The notes below the pieces were generated by a model, which worked only from the letters and a program-made list of their open reading frames with translations, ran no database searches and had not been told where the DNA came from. From the NCBI GenBank assembly GCA_027486155.1, contig JAIXPR010000248.1, forward strand, positions 1 to 5,745: a DNA stretch of 5,745 nt, written 5' to 3'. Of this stretch, positions 5,420-5,745 are shown one piece after another. The DNA is from Pseudomonadota bacterium. Its GTDB lineage: Bacteria > Bdellovibrionota_C > UBA2361 > OMII01. The stretch's first letter is position 1. Each line of letters starts with the position of its first letter. Both the position numbers and the translations under genes were made by a program.

Positions 5420-5745
5420 CTACTTTCGTCGCGGGATTAAAGCGGACTGCTGCTCGATAAATGCTTTGAGGTCGTTCCAACTCCACAACTCCCGAGGGCC
5501 TCGAAGGAAGCGGAGTGCCCGATTGTCTGGCGCTTGAATCTGTCCAACGAGGCCACGACCCTCGGTTGATACTCGAAACTCCTGCATGGCGCGCCCGTTG
5601 GGTAGAGGAACTATGGAGAAGATGAGCGCCCGTTCATCCTCGTCACTTCCGTCTCGAACGTGAATATCGACGTGTTGGGCGCCGCAGTGGCGCAACCAGT
5701 CGAACGTGCTCTTTCCTCGAGACCACTGAACAAGAATGCTGTAAA
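5420..5745 (-). CDS. 3' end of an unrecognised gene, truncated by the window edge
   Basis: The frame ending at the TAG at 5422-5420 stays open to the right edge, giving 107 C-terminal residues. It contains no ATG or GTG start before the edge; TTG at 5695-5693 is the first possible start but has no good ribosome binding site, so the gene very likely begins outside the window. I do not recognise the protein. The visible part is soluble and mixed alpha/beta in character, with no membrane segment or cysteine cluster. Features include WSRGKSTFDWLRHCGAQ near the edge, an acidic DGSDEDERALIF stretch, several short beta-like strands (FSIVPLP, EFRVSTEG) and a helical end (WNDLKAFIEQQSALIPRRK). It precedes the glycosyltransferase on the same strand with an 81-bp gap, so cotranscription and a related glycan role are possible but unproven. 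Confidence 0.6.
   Translation of the reverse strand, partial: YSILVQWSRGKSTFDWLRHCGAQHVDIHVRDGSDEDERALIFSIVPLPNGRAMQEFRVSTEGRGLVGQIQAPDNRALRFLRGPRELWSWNDLKAFIEQQSALIPRRK

Overview
This is a bacterial window of about 54% G+C by eye. It has short intergenic gaps, Shine-Dalgarno sequences ahead of two of its genes and one clear intrinsic terminator. The families present (a BcsL/CelD-type acyltransferase, a CAT-type amino-acid permease and a 'WPEP...AAGSR' glycosyltransferase) suggest a Gram-negative, envelope- or exopolysaccharide-building organism, possibly a gammaproteobacterium. The sequence has no rRNA, tRNA or other marker that would fix the taxon. I see no insertion sequence, CRISPR array, phage gene or attachment site.

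Layout. Positions 1-265 hold no gene I can support; they contain a perfect short hairpin and an ambiguous open frame that runs off the left edge. A plus-strand GNAT/FemAB-fold acyltransferase (266-1441) is followed by a 225-bp gap with two back-to-back hairpins and a possible promoter. Next comes a plus-strand 12-TM amino-acid permease (1667-3160), closed by a strong terminator hairpin (3162-3219). The right half is on the minus strand and converges on that terminator. Read in transcription order it contains the 3' end of an unrecognised gene cut by the window edge (5745-5420), a complete GT-B glycosyltransferase (5338-4103), and a small unrecognised secreted protein with four mature cysteines (3909-3235), which has its own good ribosome binding site.

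How the genes fit together. The acyltransferase and the glycosyltransferase both belong to families that commonly act in surface or exported polysaccharide synthesis, so the window may lie at the edge of such a locus. The two genes are on opposite strands and are separated by an unrelated permease, so this is only a weak inference. The permease is probably a stand-alone unit. The partial gene and the glycosyltransferase are codirectional, 81 bp apart, and could be cotranscribed. The secreted protein is 193 bp further downstream and may have its own promoter. I found no convincing undescribed multi-gene system. The least explained items are the secreted cysteine protein and the partial gene at the right edge.
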